A DNA stretch of 64,000 bases from Sacculina carcini. Its lineage: Eukaryota; Arthropoda; Thecostraca; Sacculinidae. Shown piece after piece: positions 30,941 to 40,369 of the stretch; the stretch's first letter is position 1; the number at the start of each line of letters is the position of its first letter. The stretch lies in assembly GCA_916048095.2 (NCBI GenBank), contig OU696571.1:10209449-10273448 (forward strand). Direction: 5' to 3'. A program made the position numbers and the translations under genes. The notes beneath the pieces were generated by a model, which worked only from the letters and a program-made list of their open reading frames with translations, searched no databases and was not told where the DNA came from.

Positions 30941-31289
30941 TATAATGTTATTTGCTATAAAGTAGTAGATAAATTGCAACATAATTATATCATTTGATAG
31001 AACGCAAAATATTATTTTCAATGGTTGTTTTTAAATTGTCATAAAAAGTATTTAACACGGCCTAATAATGAAAATGTGCAAACTCTGTCATTTTTTTGTT
31101 AAACATGAAAATACGAAATTAACCTGACGGCACCCAAAATGATTTTTATCTCAATTTAATTAACACCATTGTATTTAGCCTTATCTAAAACATAAGAAGC
31201 AGTATATTTACACGCAATTCGCCAATAAAAATTGCCAATAAAGCAGCCCTCAATTGATAACCATCAACTGACGGATTCGGTCCTTCTAC

Positions 31290-31369
<80 letters not shown>

Positions 31370-31372
31370 GAA
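30941..31372. other. Gene-free stretch with a piggyBac-like end and (TA)n
   Basis: AT-rich sequence without a gene. 31,252-31,289 (CAACTGACGGATTCGGTCCTTCTACG) resembles an inverted copy of the terminus at 25,981. 31,292-31,366 is a pure TA microsatellite that abuts the Penelope copy. Confidence 0.5.
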
Positions 31373-31524
31373 GTAGGCCATTATGTATGCACGATTTGTT
31401 GAAATCAACAGCAATCTGGGCACTGTTGTGCTGGTACGATAGCTTCTCTATGCTTCGCACGATTTTTCTGTGTTCAGGAGACAACACACTCAGTTGTTCA
31501 CTGAAGTTTATTCCTCGAGGTACT

Positions 31525-31550
31525 TTTCGGCTATCACTAGCCATCGTCAG
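31525..31550 (-). ncRNA. Hammerhead-ribozyme-like core in the downstream pLTR
   Basis: On the minus strand CTGACGA (fits CUGANGA) is followed by a 5-bp hairpin GGCTA-GTGA-TAGCC and then GAAA, the conserved core order of a hammerhead ribozyme. Penelope pLTRs are known to carry such ribozymes. A short stem III (AAGT/ACTT) with UUC could follow, but stem I pairing is poor by eye. The copy in the upstream pLTR (34,148-34,173) has GAAG instead of GAAA. Confidence 0.5.
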
Positions 31551-31707
31551 GAGAAGTAGATATAACACAATACAATACACAGCAAAATACACAATATCAA
31601 ACAATACAGGATAAACGGTGTTTATAAACAAGGTGGACAATATATCACTCATGTGCCAATGTGGCACCTACATAATGACACCTATGCGGCAAACGGTTGA
31701 TACAAAA

Positions 31708-34167
31708 TTAGCACCTATGTGCCAAGGTCGATTGGTGTCGCATGGATGGGAGGGCGACATCTGGCTGTTGCTGAATGTTAATTTCACATTTATTTTTATT
31801 AATAAATACAGCCTCAATTTTGAGCCTACGGATGTCATTTTCCCTGTCAATGATTTCGGTTTTTTCATCCATAGTCTTTCGGTCCAATTTCATTTGATGA
31901 TGCTGGCGGTAGTACCTGGCAATGGCTCCGTCTTGAAGGTGTGCTGAAATTCGTTTGGACAGCGTTGTTGTTGTGTAGCCAATGTAATGCGAGTTTCGGT
32001 GACTGCAGTCACCAGTTGTACATGTATGCTGGTACACTACATTGGCTTCTTGCAACATGCTGGTCTTGGGAAGGCAACTGTTCTTCATCACTAAGCTGCG
32101 TGTTTTGCGTGTCTTGTAATAAATGCCAAGCTGCAACTTGGTGCCTTCTTCTGTTGGCTGCACGTTTCTATGGACGATTCTTCTGATGGCGTTTTCATCA
32201 TATCGATGGGCAGAAGACATGATGTTCTTGTAGTACAATTTGATGGTCAATGTGTCTTTGTGTTTCTTCTCTTCTTCGATATATTTTGACAATTTGTCGC
32301 GTATTACACGATCAATGGTCGTTTGTTCGTAGCCGTTGTTAACCAGTAGCTGCCGGACTCTTTTCAGCTCTGTGCTCGTTGCAGACCATGTTGAGCAATG
32401 CGTAATCGCTCTGTTCACGAACGACCGTATCACGCTCATCTTATACGCTTGCGGGCACTCACTAGCGGCGTTCAGACAGAAGCCTAGGTCTGTATTTTTC
32501 GTATAGACGGCTGTGGGAAATGAGGTCTCATGTCGCTCTACTGCAACGTCCAGGAAACTCAGTTTGCAATTCGCTTCCTGCTGATGTGTGAGCTTCAAAC
32601 ATGAGTCTCGCTGAAGCTGATTTGCCAACTGAATTACGGCGTCTTCCTCGGCACATATAAATACATTATCGACGTACCTGGCGTATATTGGTGGCTTGCA
32701 AGTCGGTTCTGTTGCGAACGTAGTTGTTTCGACGTGGCCCATGTAGAAATTGGCGAAAAGCACGCCGAGAGGAGAACCCATCGCTACACCGTCGTGTTGG
32801 ATGTACATCTTCCCATCTGGTGCGTAGAACGGTGCTTCTTTCGTGCAGGCACACAACAATTCTCGAAGATACGCCTCAGGAATGTCGAATTTTTGCTGTG
32901 AGCTGCGGTAGAGATGGTGACAGATGATATCAATCGTCTCGTCAACAGGAACATTCGTGAAAAGAGATTCAACATCCATCGTGTGCATTTTCCCGTTGGG
33001 CTGAGTCGCTTTCAGAATTTTCAAAAATTCTTCTGATGACTTTATGCAAAACTCGTCGGGCAAGTATGGTGAAATCAAGGCGTTGAGCTCTTTTGCCAGT
33101 TTGTATGTGACCGACGGTGTCTGGCTAATAATTGGGCAAATAGGATAACCATCTCTATGCGTTTTTATGCTGCCGTACGCATAGTCCAATCTATGGTCGC
33201 CTTCAATGATGGACAATTTCTTTTCACTCGTGGTATTGCACTTGAGGATAATTTTATTTAGATTAATTTTCATTGCATCCGTTGGATCTCGGGTTATTCG
33301 GCGAAATTTGGATGCATCACTGAGTATCTGCGCCATTTTGTTGTCATAATCACACCGGTCTAGTATGACGAACATGGATGATTTGTCTGTTCTTCGAATA
33401 ATAATGCTGCTATTATTCCTTAGCTCCAACGCCGCAGCTCTGAGCTCTGGTGAGATCAATGACGTTCTTGAATGCCCGCGAGTGATTTTTGACTCGCGAA
33501 TAATTTCCACTTGCAAGTCAGGGTTTGTTTTCACTTTTCCTCTCCCTTCGAGATTCTGAATGTCATTTAGAAGCATTTCCAGCTCAATGCGCTTACTCAG
33601 GGTTTTTCGTTTACTCATATGGTGACAGTTGAGTCCCAGGTTGAGAAACTGTTTCTGGGCGGCTGTCAATTCAACGCTACTGAGATTGATGAATTCATTT
33701 GCTTTTTGGGGTAAGTCAAAACAACCTCCATAAAGCGCAGAAAGTTTCTTGCCTGTTCTGATGCGCGATTCATACATGTGCTTATCTTCAAATTCTGATA
33801 GCGATAAGTCAATTTGTTCTCTGACCTGTTGTGATACGCAGGCGTCTCTCCAGGCTTGACGCATTTCCTCCAGGCGTTGTTCAGTTTGCGAGCAAATATC
33901 TTCTTTTCTCTTGAGTTCTTCCTTGAGGTAGCTGAGTCGTTCAGCTGGAGTAACTCGTTTGCTGCTCGCCTTGCGACTGTACGTATACTTTGGAAGTAGG
34001 CCATTATGTATGCACGATTTGTTGAAATCAACAGCAATCTGGGCACTGTTGTGCTGGTACGATGGCTTCTCTATGCTTCGCACGATTTTTCTGTGTTCAG
34101 GAGACAACACACTCAGTTGTTCACTGAAGTTTATTCCTCGAGGCACCCTTCGGCTATCACTAGCCAT
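31708..34167 (-). CDS. Penelope-like RT-GIY-YIG polyprotein with YVDN active site
   Basis: An uninterrupted frame of 819 residues from the ATG at 34,167 (MASDSRRVPRGINFSEQ) to a stop at 31,708; the longer open frame upstream has no other ATG. The N-terminal region is charged and partly coiled-coil-like. RT motifs are GSIKTHRDGYPICPI, MDVESLFTNVPVDETI, HDGVAMGSPLGVLFANFYM and, in place of the usual YVDD, YARYVDNVF (about residues 497-505; the Asn codon is 32,665-32,667). Downstream come the basic thumb region and a C-terminal GIY-YIG endonuclease (HYIGYTTTTLSKRISAHL, about residue 725). The second catalytic Asp of the YxDD box is thus replaced by Asn, a single-base change expected to impair polymerisation, although the frame is otherwise intact. 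Confidence 0.93.
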   Translation of the reverse strand: MASDSRRVPRGINFSEQLSVLSPEHRKIVRSIEKPSYQHNSAQIAVDFNKSCIHNGLLPKYTYSRKASSKRVTPAERLSYLKEELKRKEDICSQTEQRLEEMRQAWRDACVSQQVREQIDLSLSEFEDKHMYESRIRTGKKLSALYGGCFDLPQKANEFINLSSVELTAAQKQFLNLGLNCHHMSKRKTLSKRIELEMLLNDIQNLEGRGKVKTNPDLQVEIIRESKITRGHSRTSLISPELRAAALELRNNSSIIIRRTDKSSMFVILDRCDYDNKMAQILSDASKFRRITRDPTDAMKINLNKIILKCNTTSEKKLSIIEGDHRLDYAYGSIKTHRDGYPICPIISQTPSVTYKLAKELNALISPYLPDEFCIKSSEEFLKILKATQPNGKMHTMDVESLFTNVPVDETIDIICHHLYRSSQQKFDIPEAYLRELLCACTKEAPFYAPDGKMYIQHDGVAMGSPLGVLFANFYMGHVETTTFATEPTCKPPIYARYVDNVFICAEEDAVIQLANQLQRDSCLKLTHQQEANCKLSFLDVAVERHETSFPTAVYTKNTDLGFCLNAASECPQAYKMSVIRSFVNRAITHCSTWSATSTELKRVRQLLVNNGYEQTTIDRVIRDKLSKYIEEEKKHKDTLTIKLYYKNIMSSAHRYDENAIRRIVHRNVQPTEEGTKLQLGIYYKTRKTRSLVMKNSCLPKTSMLQEANVVYQHTCTTGDCSHRNSHYIGYTTTTLSKRISAHLQDGAIARYYRQHHQMKLDRKTMDEKTEIIDRENDIRRLKIEAVFINKNKCEINIQQQPDVALPSMRHQSTLAHRC

Positions 34168-34173
34168 CGTCAG
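34148..34173 (-). ncRNA. Hammerhead-like core in the upstream pLTR, overlapping the start codon
   Basis: Same CTGACGA-hairpin arrangement as 31,525-31,550. The ATG at 34,167 uses the last A of CTGACGA, and the first codons form stem II. The terminal core GAAA is GAAG here, predicted to weaken cleavage. Confidence 0.4.
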
Positions 34174-34264
34174 GAGAAGTAGATATAACACAATACAATA
34201 CACAGCAAAATACACAATATCAAACAATACAGGATAAACGGTGTTTATAAACAAGGTGGACAAA

Positions 34265-34374
34265 CTTTGGCAGATTGAACATTTACCCTGGTATATCTCT
34301 GGTCATAAGGTCCAACATGGATAATATGTAGTGAAATTTTGGACGAAAATATGAGCTTAAAGACCGTGATCTAC

Positions 34375-34433
<59 letters not shown>

Positions 34434-34435
34434 TA
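34265..34435. other. Spacer and (TA)n microsatellite
   Basis: About 110 bp of unassigned sequence, then TA repeats (34,377-34,432) directly before a TAGCATTAAAACCCGCCCG repeat. Confidence 0.8.
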
Positions 34436-35098
34436 GCATTAAAACCCGCCCGTTGTGCGGATCAATTAATAAAAATATTGCAAATTAAAAATGAATAAGG
34501 CAAACTCATGAAAACCTTAATCAATTGAAAGGTCTAAATTTCATTATTCTTAATTTTATTTTGACAAAATATTTTCACTCAACCCGCCTCATATTTAAAC
34601 CCGCCCGACGTGAGGAAAAATTCAGAACTCGAACACAATCCGTTCTGGTTCTTGAAGTCAAATCCATTAGTTTTGTATATGAATTCATTCTATACGGTGA
34701 AATTGAACGTTTTATTGCTGCCCGCGGGACATTTTTATTTCATAAAAATGAGCCATCGCTTCGTTTGCGTTTGAAGCCCCTGATCATTGAGCCAGCGAAC
34801 CATGAACCAGCGCAATTATGTCACCTCATATTCAAGCATACATACACAGACAGACAGATATTTTCTTCTTTATGTATATATATATATATATATATATAGC
34901 ATTAATACCCGCCCGTTGTGCGGACCAATTCATAACATGAAATTCATATTCAATTCATAAAAAATATAGAAATAAAAATTAAATAGGGTACACTCATAAA
35001 AATATTAATCAATTGAAAATTATAAGTTTAATTATTTTTATTTCGACAAAATATTCCCCCTCAGTCCGCCTGAGTCATTTTTAAGCCCGCCCGTCGTG

Positions 35099-35100
<2 letters not shown>
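34436..35100 (+). repeat. Two tandem copies of a TA-anchored repeat (AGCATTAAWACCCGCCCGTTGTGCGG start)
   Basis: The copy beginning at 34,433 and the one at 34,897 share TAGCATTAAAACCCGCCCG, GTTGTGCGGA, ATATTAATCAATTGAAA and TTTTGACAAAATATT. The first ends with ACACAGACAGACAGATATTTTC and (TA)n, the second is cut at a TA run at 35,101. A related 3' end with ACAGACAGACAGACACACACA and TTTATATATAT is at 58,300-58,345. The plus-strand frame 34,525-34,899 in the first copy is unrecognised. The class is unknown; it seems to prefer TA repeats as target. Confidence 0.6.
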
Positions 35101-35180
<80 letters not shown>

Positions 35181-35336
35181 TTCATATACGTGTGTGAAAT
35201 GTGCGCTGTCGCACGCATTTACACAATCAGAAACACACACGCTCATATTTACACGACCAATTTTGCAATCGACTGTGACACACACACAAGCAAGCACACA
35301 CACACACACACACAAACACAAACAAACAAGCAAACA

Positions 35337-35424
<88 letters not shown>
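35101..35424 (+). repeat. TA and CA microsatellites
   Basis: 35,101-35,175 is (TA)n and 35,279-35,424 is (CA)n with AAACA interruptions. The unique 100 bp between them shows no gene. His/Thr and Cys/Val frames here are artefacts. Confidence 0.95.
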
Positions 35425-35428
<4 letters not shown>

Positions 35429-35839
35429 TCACAAGCACAAAGAAAAGCAAGCGCACATCTAAGACGCGCTAGTAAGAAATTCATGTGCAAACAACCTGAA
35501 GGCAGCACAAAAACTCAAGGTCAATTGGCACTTTTTTCTGGATAGGCACAAGACCTGAGTGGTGCGTGTTTTCGTCATTGTTAGCTGTTCATGCAATACT
35601 TATGAATGTCGTGACGTGCAGCAACACCAACGTGCAATTTTGGCCACAATCGATGATGGATTTTTGCGATTATCGGAAGCTTGCACGCATATTAATGATG
35701 CACATCGATTGTCCTGGTATCAGGAAGCGTAGTGTTTGTCAACATTCACCGTTAGTTTCCCCATTAGTATGTTCTCCGTTTCATTAGCAAATGTAAGGGA
35801 TATTATAAGCAGACCAAGTTTATTCAAATGTATTCTGTC
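35425..35839. other. No recognisable feature
   Basis: Mixed sequence. Short frames near 35,566-35,787 do not resemble any family. It may be decayed retroelement sequence upstream of the Gypsy tail. Confidence 0.4.
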
Positions 35840-36118
35840 ACGTCCGGTTCAGCGGCGTTCGTACGTTCCCAGTGCATGTCAACGTGTAATCACATGTTCG
35901 TGCGCAAAGATGGTCATCGCTATCCGCTGGAGGGTCCCTTCTTGGTGAAGGCCAGGACTGACAAGACCATCACCATCACGAGACGCGGAAAAAACGACGT
36001 CATCACGATTGATAGCTACGAGCCGGCTTTCGTCGACACAGCTGACGAACGTGTTGCTCCATCGCCTACCGTGATGACTCTACGTCAACAGAGCCTGACA
36101 CTACCGAGTAGTTTGTGA
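35840..36118 (+). pseudogene. Gypsy integrase C-terminal fragment
   Basis: MFVRKDGHRYPLEGPFLVKA, DKTITITRRGKNDVITIDSY and EPAFVD parallel the C-terminal domain of Gypsy-2 (VFVRVDAV...YRGPYAVL..FAIDRLKPAF). It is a short tail fragment ending TGA at 36,116-36,118. No LTR was recognised after it. Confidence 0.7.
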
Positions 36119-36621
36119 GAACCGACGCACATGTTCACCGCAATGTTGAATGTACAAACAGAAGCACGAACAGAACTTCTCAGCACACACACACACACAC
36201 AAGTGGTTCACCAGTCTCTACAGACACAGCCTTGGTTAGACTACTCCATCGTTCAATTTCAAAGACAGCTGTTGTCTCACAAGTTTGTGCGACCACCAGC
36301 ACAATTCTTTCACAATCTTCATGAGCCGCATCTAGCACAATATCCCTCTCAATCGCCCGCGAATGTATATTATAAAATACCTTGTATGTATAATTATACA
36401 AGTGTTCAGGTCCATGAAGCCACATCTTTTTTTCTCCAAGAATTCGTCCACGTACATACCACGTGTGACAGAGGCGGCTGGATTGTCACGAGCAATGATG
36501 CCAATGTGACGGATCTGTCAGACTCTGTATCTCACGAACACGGTTGGCAATGAACTGCTTCCAGCGAGACGCATCTCCCTTAATCCATCCCAATCCATCC
36601 CTTAATCCATCCATCATTTGT
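36119..36621. other. Gene-free stretch
   Basis: It contains a short CA run (36,184-36,201) and CCATCCCTTAATCCATCC repeats just before the SINE. No coding sense was recognised. Confidence 0.4.
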
Positions 36622-36945
36622 GGACTCCGTGGTGTAGTAGTTAGCACACCCGCCTCACAAGCGGGAGGTTCGTGGTTCTAAACCCGGCGGAGCAGAATTT
36701 TATTGGGCGAATTCTACAATCCCACAACCCCTTTCCAACCAGCAGAAAATAATGGTACCAGATATCAGTCATGAGTTGTGCCATGCATTCTGGGGAGGTG
36801 GCCCTATCTAATACGTCTTACGTCCTTGTGGCGCCATAGCGTGGAGAGGGTCGGTTCTGCGGTGGCAGCGAGCTGCACGGGACACGCCTATGTGTTCATG
36901 AGCTTCGGTTTCTTCCCGTGTAGCAGCTGCCACTTAGTCATTTAA
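36622..36945 (+). mobile_element. SINE with tRNA-Val(CAC)-like head
   Basis: 36,622-36,694 resembles tRNA-Val. Box A lies in GTGGTGTAGTAGTTAGCAC and box B in GGTTCGTGGTTCTAAACCC. The anticodon arm CCCGC-CTCACAA-GCGGG gives anticodon CAC. The acceptor halves ACTCCG/CGGAG pair, but the T-stem is damaged, so this is a SINE head rather than a functional tRNA. A non-tRNA body of about 250 bp follows (CAGAATTTTATTGGGCGAATT..). The 3' end and TSD are not clear. Confidence 0.72.
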
Positions 36946-37639
36946 CCTTTTTAACCAACACAATCATCGAATAACTCCAACAATTGTATGGAATACTATA
37001 CAAATATAAACATGGAGTACTAATTGTACAGCCGAAGAGCCTCAATAACATATCGCAATAAACGAGATGCTAAAAACCAAAAGTTCCAGTCGTGGATACG
37101 TTACTGTCTTCAACGGGGCAGCTTCAACAACCCTTAGCCATCACAAGAGAAGATTTACGAGCTCCATCGACATCACACGACAAATACACTATGGCTCCGT
37201 AGCCCCTGGGAGAATCATCTCCTAAAGCATGCAGCTAAAAAACTGTTACTTAGACCACCATGAAAAGAAGTACGATCAAGGAATTGCGTCGTAGCGCGTA
37301 TAGTGACCGCCGTGAGTATTTGGGGTCTCCACCCGCGCGTTCCTGCTGCTCCCGCGCGCGACACAAACACCACAGAAGGCGCGCGGGAAGCGCCGCTACT
37401 GGTTGCACTCCCAAACAACAGGCTGGCTCAGGGGAGAGGCCAAGCTGCCTTTGGTCCAGAGAGAGTGGACCAATGGCGGGGAGCTCGAGATAAGGGAAAA
37501 TGAGAGGAACATGATGGCCCTGTGCTGTGCAAAACTATTGGTAGAGGAAACACGAGCGTAAACCAGCACCTACTGATTTATCCCAGCGATCACACACACT
37601 CACAAATGCCACGACCATTTATTTAGAGTATGATCGGAT
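36946..37639. other. Gene-free stretch, GC-rich centre
   Basis: No family recognised. The centre (37,320-37,480) is GC-rich with CGCGCG words and gives short frames on both strands. It could be an LTR or a decayed retroelement piece. Confidence 0.35.
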
Positions 37640-37910
37640 CTAGTGCAATATTGCCCTATGAACATATTAGCCACAAATTCCCGAGTACTCCCATACTCTA
37701 CAATAGGGTAATATGTTCACCTCGGCCAGTGTAGTGTCAAAGACGTATCAAGTGCGGTGAATGCAACTACGGCTTGAAGCCAATATGTTCACTTTTCACC
37801 ATAGCGAAATTCCATTTCCCTATCCCTATTCCAAATCCCTATTCCAGAGTATGGGAGCACTCGGGCATTTGTGGCTAATATGTTCATAGGGCAATATTGT
37901 AGTACTCCCG
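37640..37910. mobile_element. Inverted-repeat MITE (~260 bp)
   Basis: CAATATTGCCCTATGAACAT..TAGCCACAAATTCCCGAGTACTCCCATACTCT (37,653-37,702) is repeated inverted at 37,849-37,898 with a few changes, giving arms of about 50-60 bp. The loop has no gene. The TSD could not be fixed. Confidence 0.7.
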
Positions 37911-38214
37911 TATGATCGTCTTCGAACACTGCGATGTTGGTCTGATGTTGTGGGCGCTACTTATCTGTTCAGTGCACAGAATATAATCGACAATACACGT
38001 TATACAAGCAATTACACGAAGAGATTGTGCTGATATAATAAATATTAGTCCTGAGTATGAGACATAAATGAGCAACCCGGAAAATAACAACTTTTCAATA
38101 CAATTATGACAATAAATTAATGAATAAAAACAGTGAAAAGTCATACGCACTCATTGCGCTATCCAGGCGCCATCTGTTGACAAGTCTGTCGTCACCGCGC
38201 AGGCCACCGCTACA
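37911..38214 (-). repeat. BEL-type LTR, antisense (3' LTR of a deleted copy)
   Basis: The minus-strand start TGTAGCGGTGGCC at 38,214 and the following ~120 bp match the fragment at 23,412-23,562. It directly follows, in antisense, a BEL gag remnant. The far end is uncertain because the MITE adjoins it. Confidence 0.6.
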
Positions 38215-38215
38215 G

Positions 38216-38800
38216 GAGCATTTAGTCGAACAATGCTTGGCCAAATGAGCCTTGCCATGGCAAACAAAGTACAAATCAAGATATTTCACCTCATTTTTCC
38301 TGTCGGCAATGGGAAGACAGATAATTTCTTCACACTCTCTCACAGTATACTGCCCCCCTCAGAAAGAGAAAACGGCAGTACACTCTGACGCGTTCAGGGC
38401 TGACGCTGTCGGCACTTGTCGCCTTCTCTCTATCATTGGAGAACTCCCGGCCGTCACAGCAACTCTCACCTCTTCTAATTTCTTTGTCCAAACATTCGAA
38501 CAAAAATTCAAGACCACCCATCTTTCCTTCCTCCACTCGCGCCCACTCCAAACGAAATTTTGTATGCAACTTTGATCAAATATGCGGAGTGAGGAAGACG
38601 CCGTACTTTTCAACCCCAAATTTCATCACCTCCAAGCTTCTGACGAGCTTCATAAATGTCGTCTGAAGCTGTTCCATACGCTGTAATCGAGTGACCTGTT
38701 CACCAGATTGCTCCATACTCAAATCTATAAGGCACTGAATATGAGACAGATTATATTCTCTGGACGTGCATACTTTCTCTTGAGCAGAGAACACACAATC
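38216..38800 (-). pseudogene. gag: BEL/Pao gag remnant, antisense
   Basis: Broken frames on the minus strand read EQVTRLQRMEQLQTTFMKLV, KFRLEWARVEEGKMGGLEFL, CLDKEIRRGE and a zinc-knuckle-like CFVCHGKAHLAKHC variant (FVCHGKAHLAKHCSTKC), typical of BEL Gag. Stops and frameshifts separate the pieces. It runs straight into an LTR, so pol has been lost from this copy. Confidence 0.7.
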
Positions 38801-38852
38801 AAATAACTGTCACCGGAAAAAACGAGGCCATATATGACGTTTATAGCCTTTC

Positions 38853-39132
38853 TGTGCCGTACGTATACGTTCAGTGTATGTCCGTGTATGTTCAGTGTAT
38901 GTCCTCGTGTGCTCACATGTGTTCGTATGTCTGTGTGTGTGTGTGTGTGCGTTACTCATCGGGCTAGTGTGTGTGTGTGTGCGTTACTCATCGGGCTAGT
39001 GTGTGTGTGTGTGCGTGTGGCGTACGCGTATGTTCAGTGTATGTTCAATGTGTGCAATTTAGAAGGCGCTACAGATGGTGAGCCATGACTTTGAGTTCGT
39101 CAGGCAGTCAGTCGTACAATACACAGGCTGCA
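38853..39132 (+). repeat. Gypsy-4 5' LTR
   Basis: 280 bp from TGTGCCGTACG to CAGGCTGCA, containing GTTCAGTGTATGTCC repeats and GT runs. It matches the 3' LTR at 46,666-46,913 through AGGGCGCTACAGAT and GTCAGGCAGTCAGTCG. It is followed by a tRNA-complementary primer site. Confidence 0.78.
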
Positions 39133-39189
39133 TGGTGTCAAAAGTGGGATTCGAACCACGCCATCATACGAGGACTAGGACCAGATTTC
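39133..39189 (-). promoter_or_regulatory. Primer-binding site extended into a tRNA-Leu-like 3' half
   Basis: Directly after the LTR comes TGGTGTCAAAAGTGGGATTC. The minus strand reads as a tRNA 3' half: GGTTCGAATCCCAC (T-arm), TTTTGACA and CCA, with a tRNA-Leu-like long variable region (TGGTCCTAGTCCTCGT). The match to a tRNA covers about 57 nt instead of the usual 11-18 nt of a primer site. One T-stem base is missing. It may be a copied tRNA primer; see findings. Confidence 0.55.
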
Positions 39190-39199
39190 TTATATTCGT

Positions 39200-39619
39200 G
39201 ACGGTTGGCCGGATAATCGCTCTAGGTCAGCTTTCGATGTCAGCGTCTATTGGCCTTTCCGCGATGAGTTGACCACTCAAGACGGATTAGTTTTCAAATC
39301 TGGTAGCTTGGTTGTTCCCTGGCCAAAGATGTTCTCTCGCGTTTACACACATCTCACATTGTAATGCTGTCGGTGCTGCGAATTGCTCGCGAAAATATTT
39401 TTTTCTGGTCAGGGATGTCGTCGGCAATTTTAGACATAATTTCCCGCTGTCCTATATGTTTGGCGAATCGTACAAGCCAATCGGCAGAACCACTGTTGTC
39501 TCACGATTTGCCGGAATGCCCTTGGCAAAAACTCGCTGCAGATCTGTTCGAATTTGCAGGTGGCCACTACTTGGTAGTGGTCGACTATTTTAGCAACTAC
39601 GTGGAAGCTGATCGTGTGG
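39200..39619 (+). pseudogene. Gypsy-4 integrase, first part
   Basis: Pieces of the linker and zinc region (WPFRDELTTQDGLVFKSGSL, CPICLANRTSQ) and the first part of the core (WQKLAADLFEFAGGHYLVVV, DYFSNYVEADRV). It is frameshifted several times and cut near 39,619 by an LTR. The internal sequence between primer site and integrase (gag, protease, RT) is missing. Confidence 0.83.
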
Positions 39620-40369
39620 CGTGTCATGCATATTTTATTTGTTATATAAATGTATGCATATTTTAATGTATATGCGTGCGCGTATGCGTCTATATGTATG
39701 TGCCGCATGTGTCTGTATGTTTGTGTGGCATGCCATCTAGAATGTTCCATGTAGGCTAAGTTACGTGTGTCTGCGTGCGACATAGCTTGTGTGTGTGCGT
39801 GCTAGCTTGGGAAAATAGTTCCACCAATCACAGTAGCCTACGTGCTGGCGTGATCACATAGCGACCAATCGGGTGGCTACATTTGTCTGTTTCTATTGCC
39901 TGGCCAATCGTGTTACAATGTTCATACGCGGTCGGGTCGATGCACACGTACGGCCAAGCTTATATAAGTCCCGTCCCCTCGGTGTGCGGGCAGTTGGACT
40001 GGTAATTTGACAATAGCTTGACTGACAGGGGTACTATCTGTGTCTCGCTCGCCTTGTGTCAGTTCGACCCGAGCATCGTCCGACACATAGTGTTGGACAA
40101 CGTGTTCGTTGCGATTGCCGCGCATTGGCCTGGTCGCGCATTGCCTGTATTATTTGTAACGGTGCAGTAGCTGTCTCAGTGGAGGACTCGCTACACCACT
40201 GTTACGGAATTCTGTGCCGCGGCCTTCGTGCCGAGGTTTTGCTGGCCTCCAGCCTTGTGATATTCAATGTACTATTGTTACTGTGTATTAATCATATATC
40301 TTATGTGCTAGACCGCTCTTTGTTATGTGCGCGCTCTGAACGAGCTACCGCGTAAATCGTCTTCTTCAG
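39620..40369 (+). mobile_element. Solo LTR inserted in the Gypsy-4 integrase
   Basis: About 750 bp starting TGGCGTGTCATGC and ending CTTCTTCA interrupt the integrase between YVEADRV and TTASVVNRLL. A TATA box (CTTATATAAGTCC, 39,958-39,970) followed by GTGTGCGGGCAGTTGG supports an LTR promoter. Flanks CGTG/GGTG are a weak 4-bp TSD, so exact ends may be off by a few bases. Confidence 0.65.

Larger units (their letters stand above)
31373..34264 (-). mobile_element. Penelope-like element with pseudo-LTRs, antisense
   Basis: Near-identical direct repeats 31,373-31,641 and 33,989-34,264 (both contain GGAAGTAGGCCATTATGTAT through AACAAGGTGGACAA) bracket a long RT/GIY-YIG frame on the minus strand. 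This matches the pLTR-ORF-pLTR layout of Penelope-like elements. The upstream pLTR (right) contains the start of the ORF, and the downstream pLTR (left) repeats that start and then ends in (TA)n. Differences between the pLTRs are few (for example GGTACTTTT versus GGCACCCTT), so the copy is fairly young. Confidence 0.9.

Noticed and set aside
36622-36694. Functional tRNA-Val gene
   Set aside because: The T-stem pairs only 3 of 5 positions and a SINE-like body follows.
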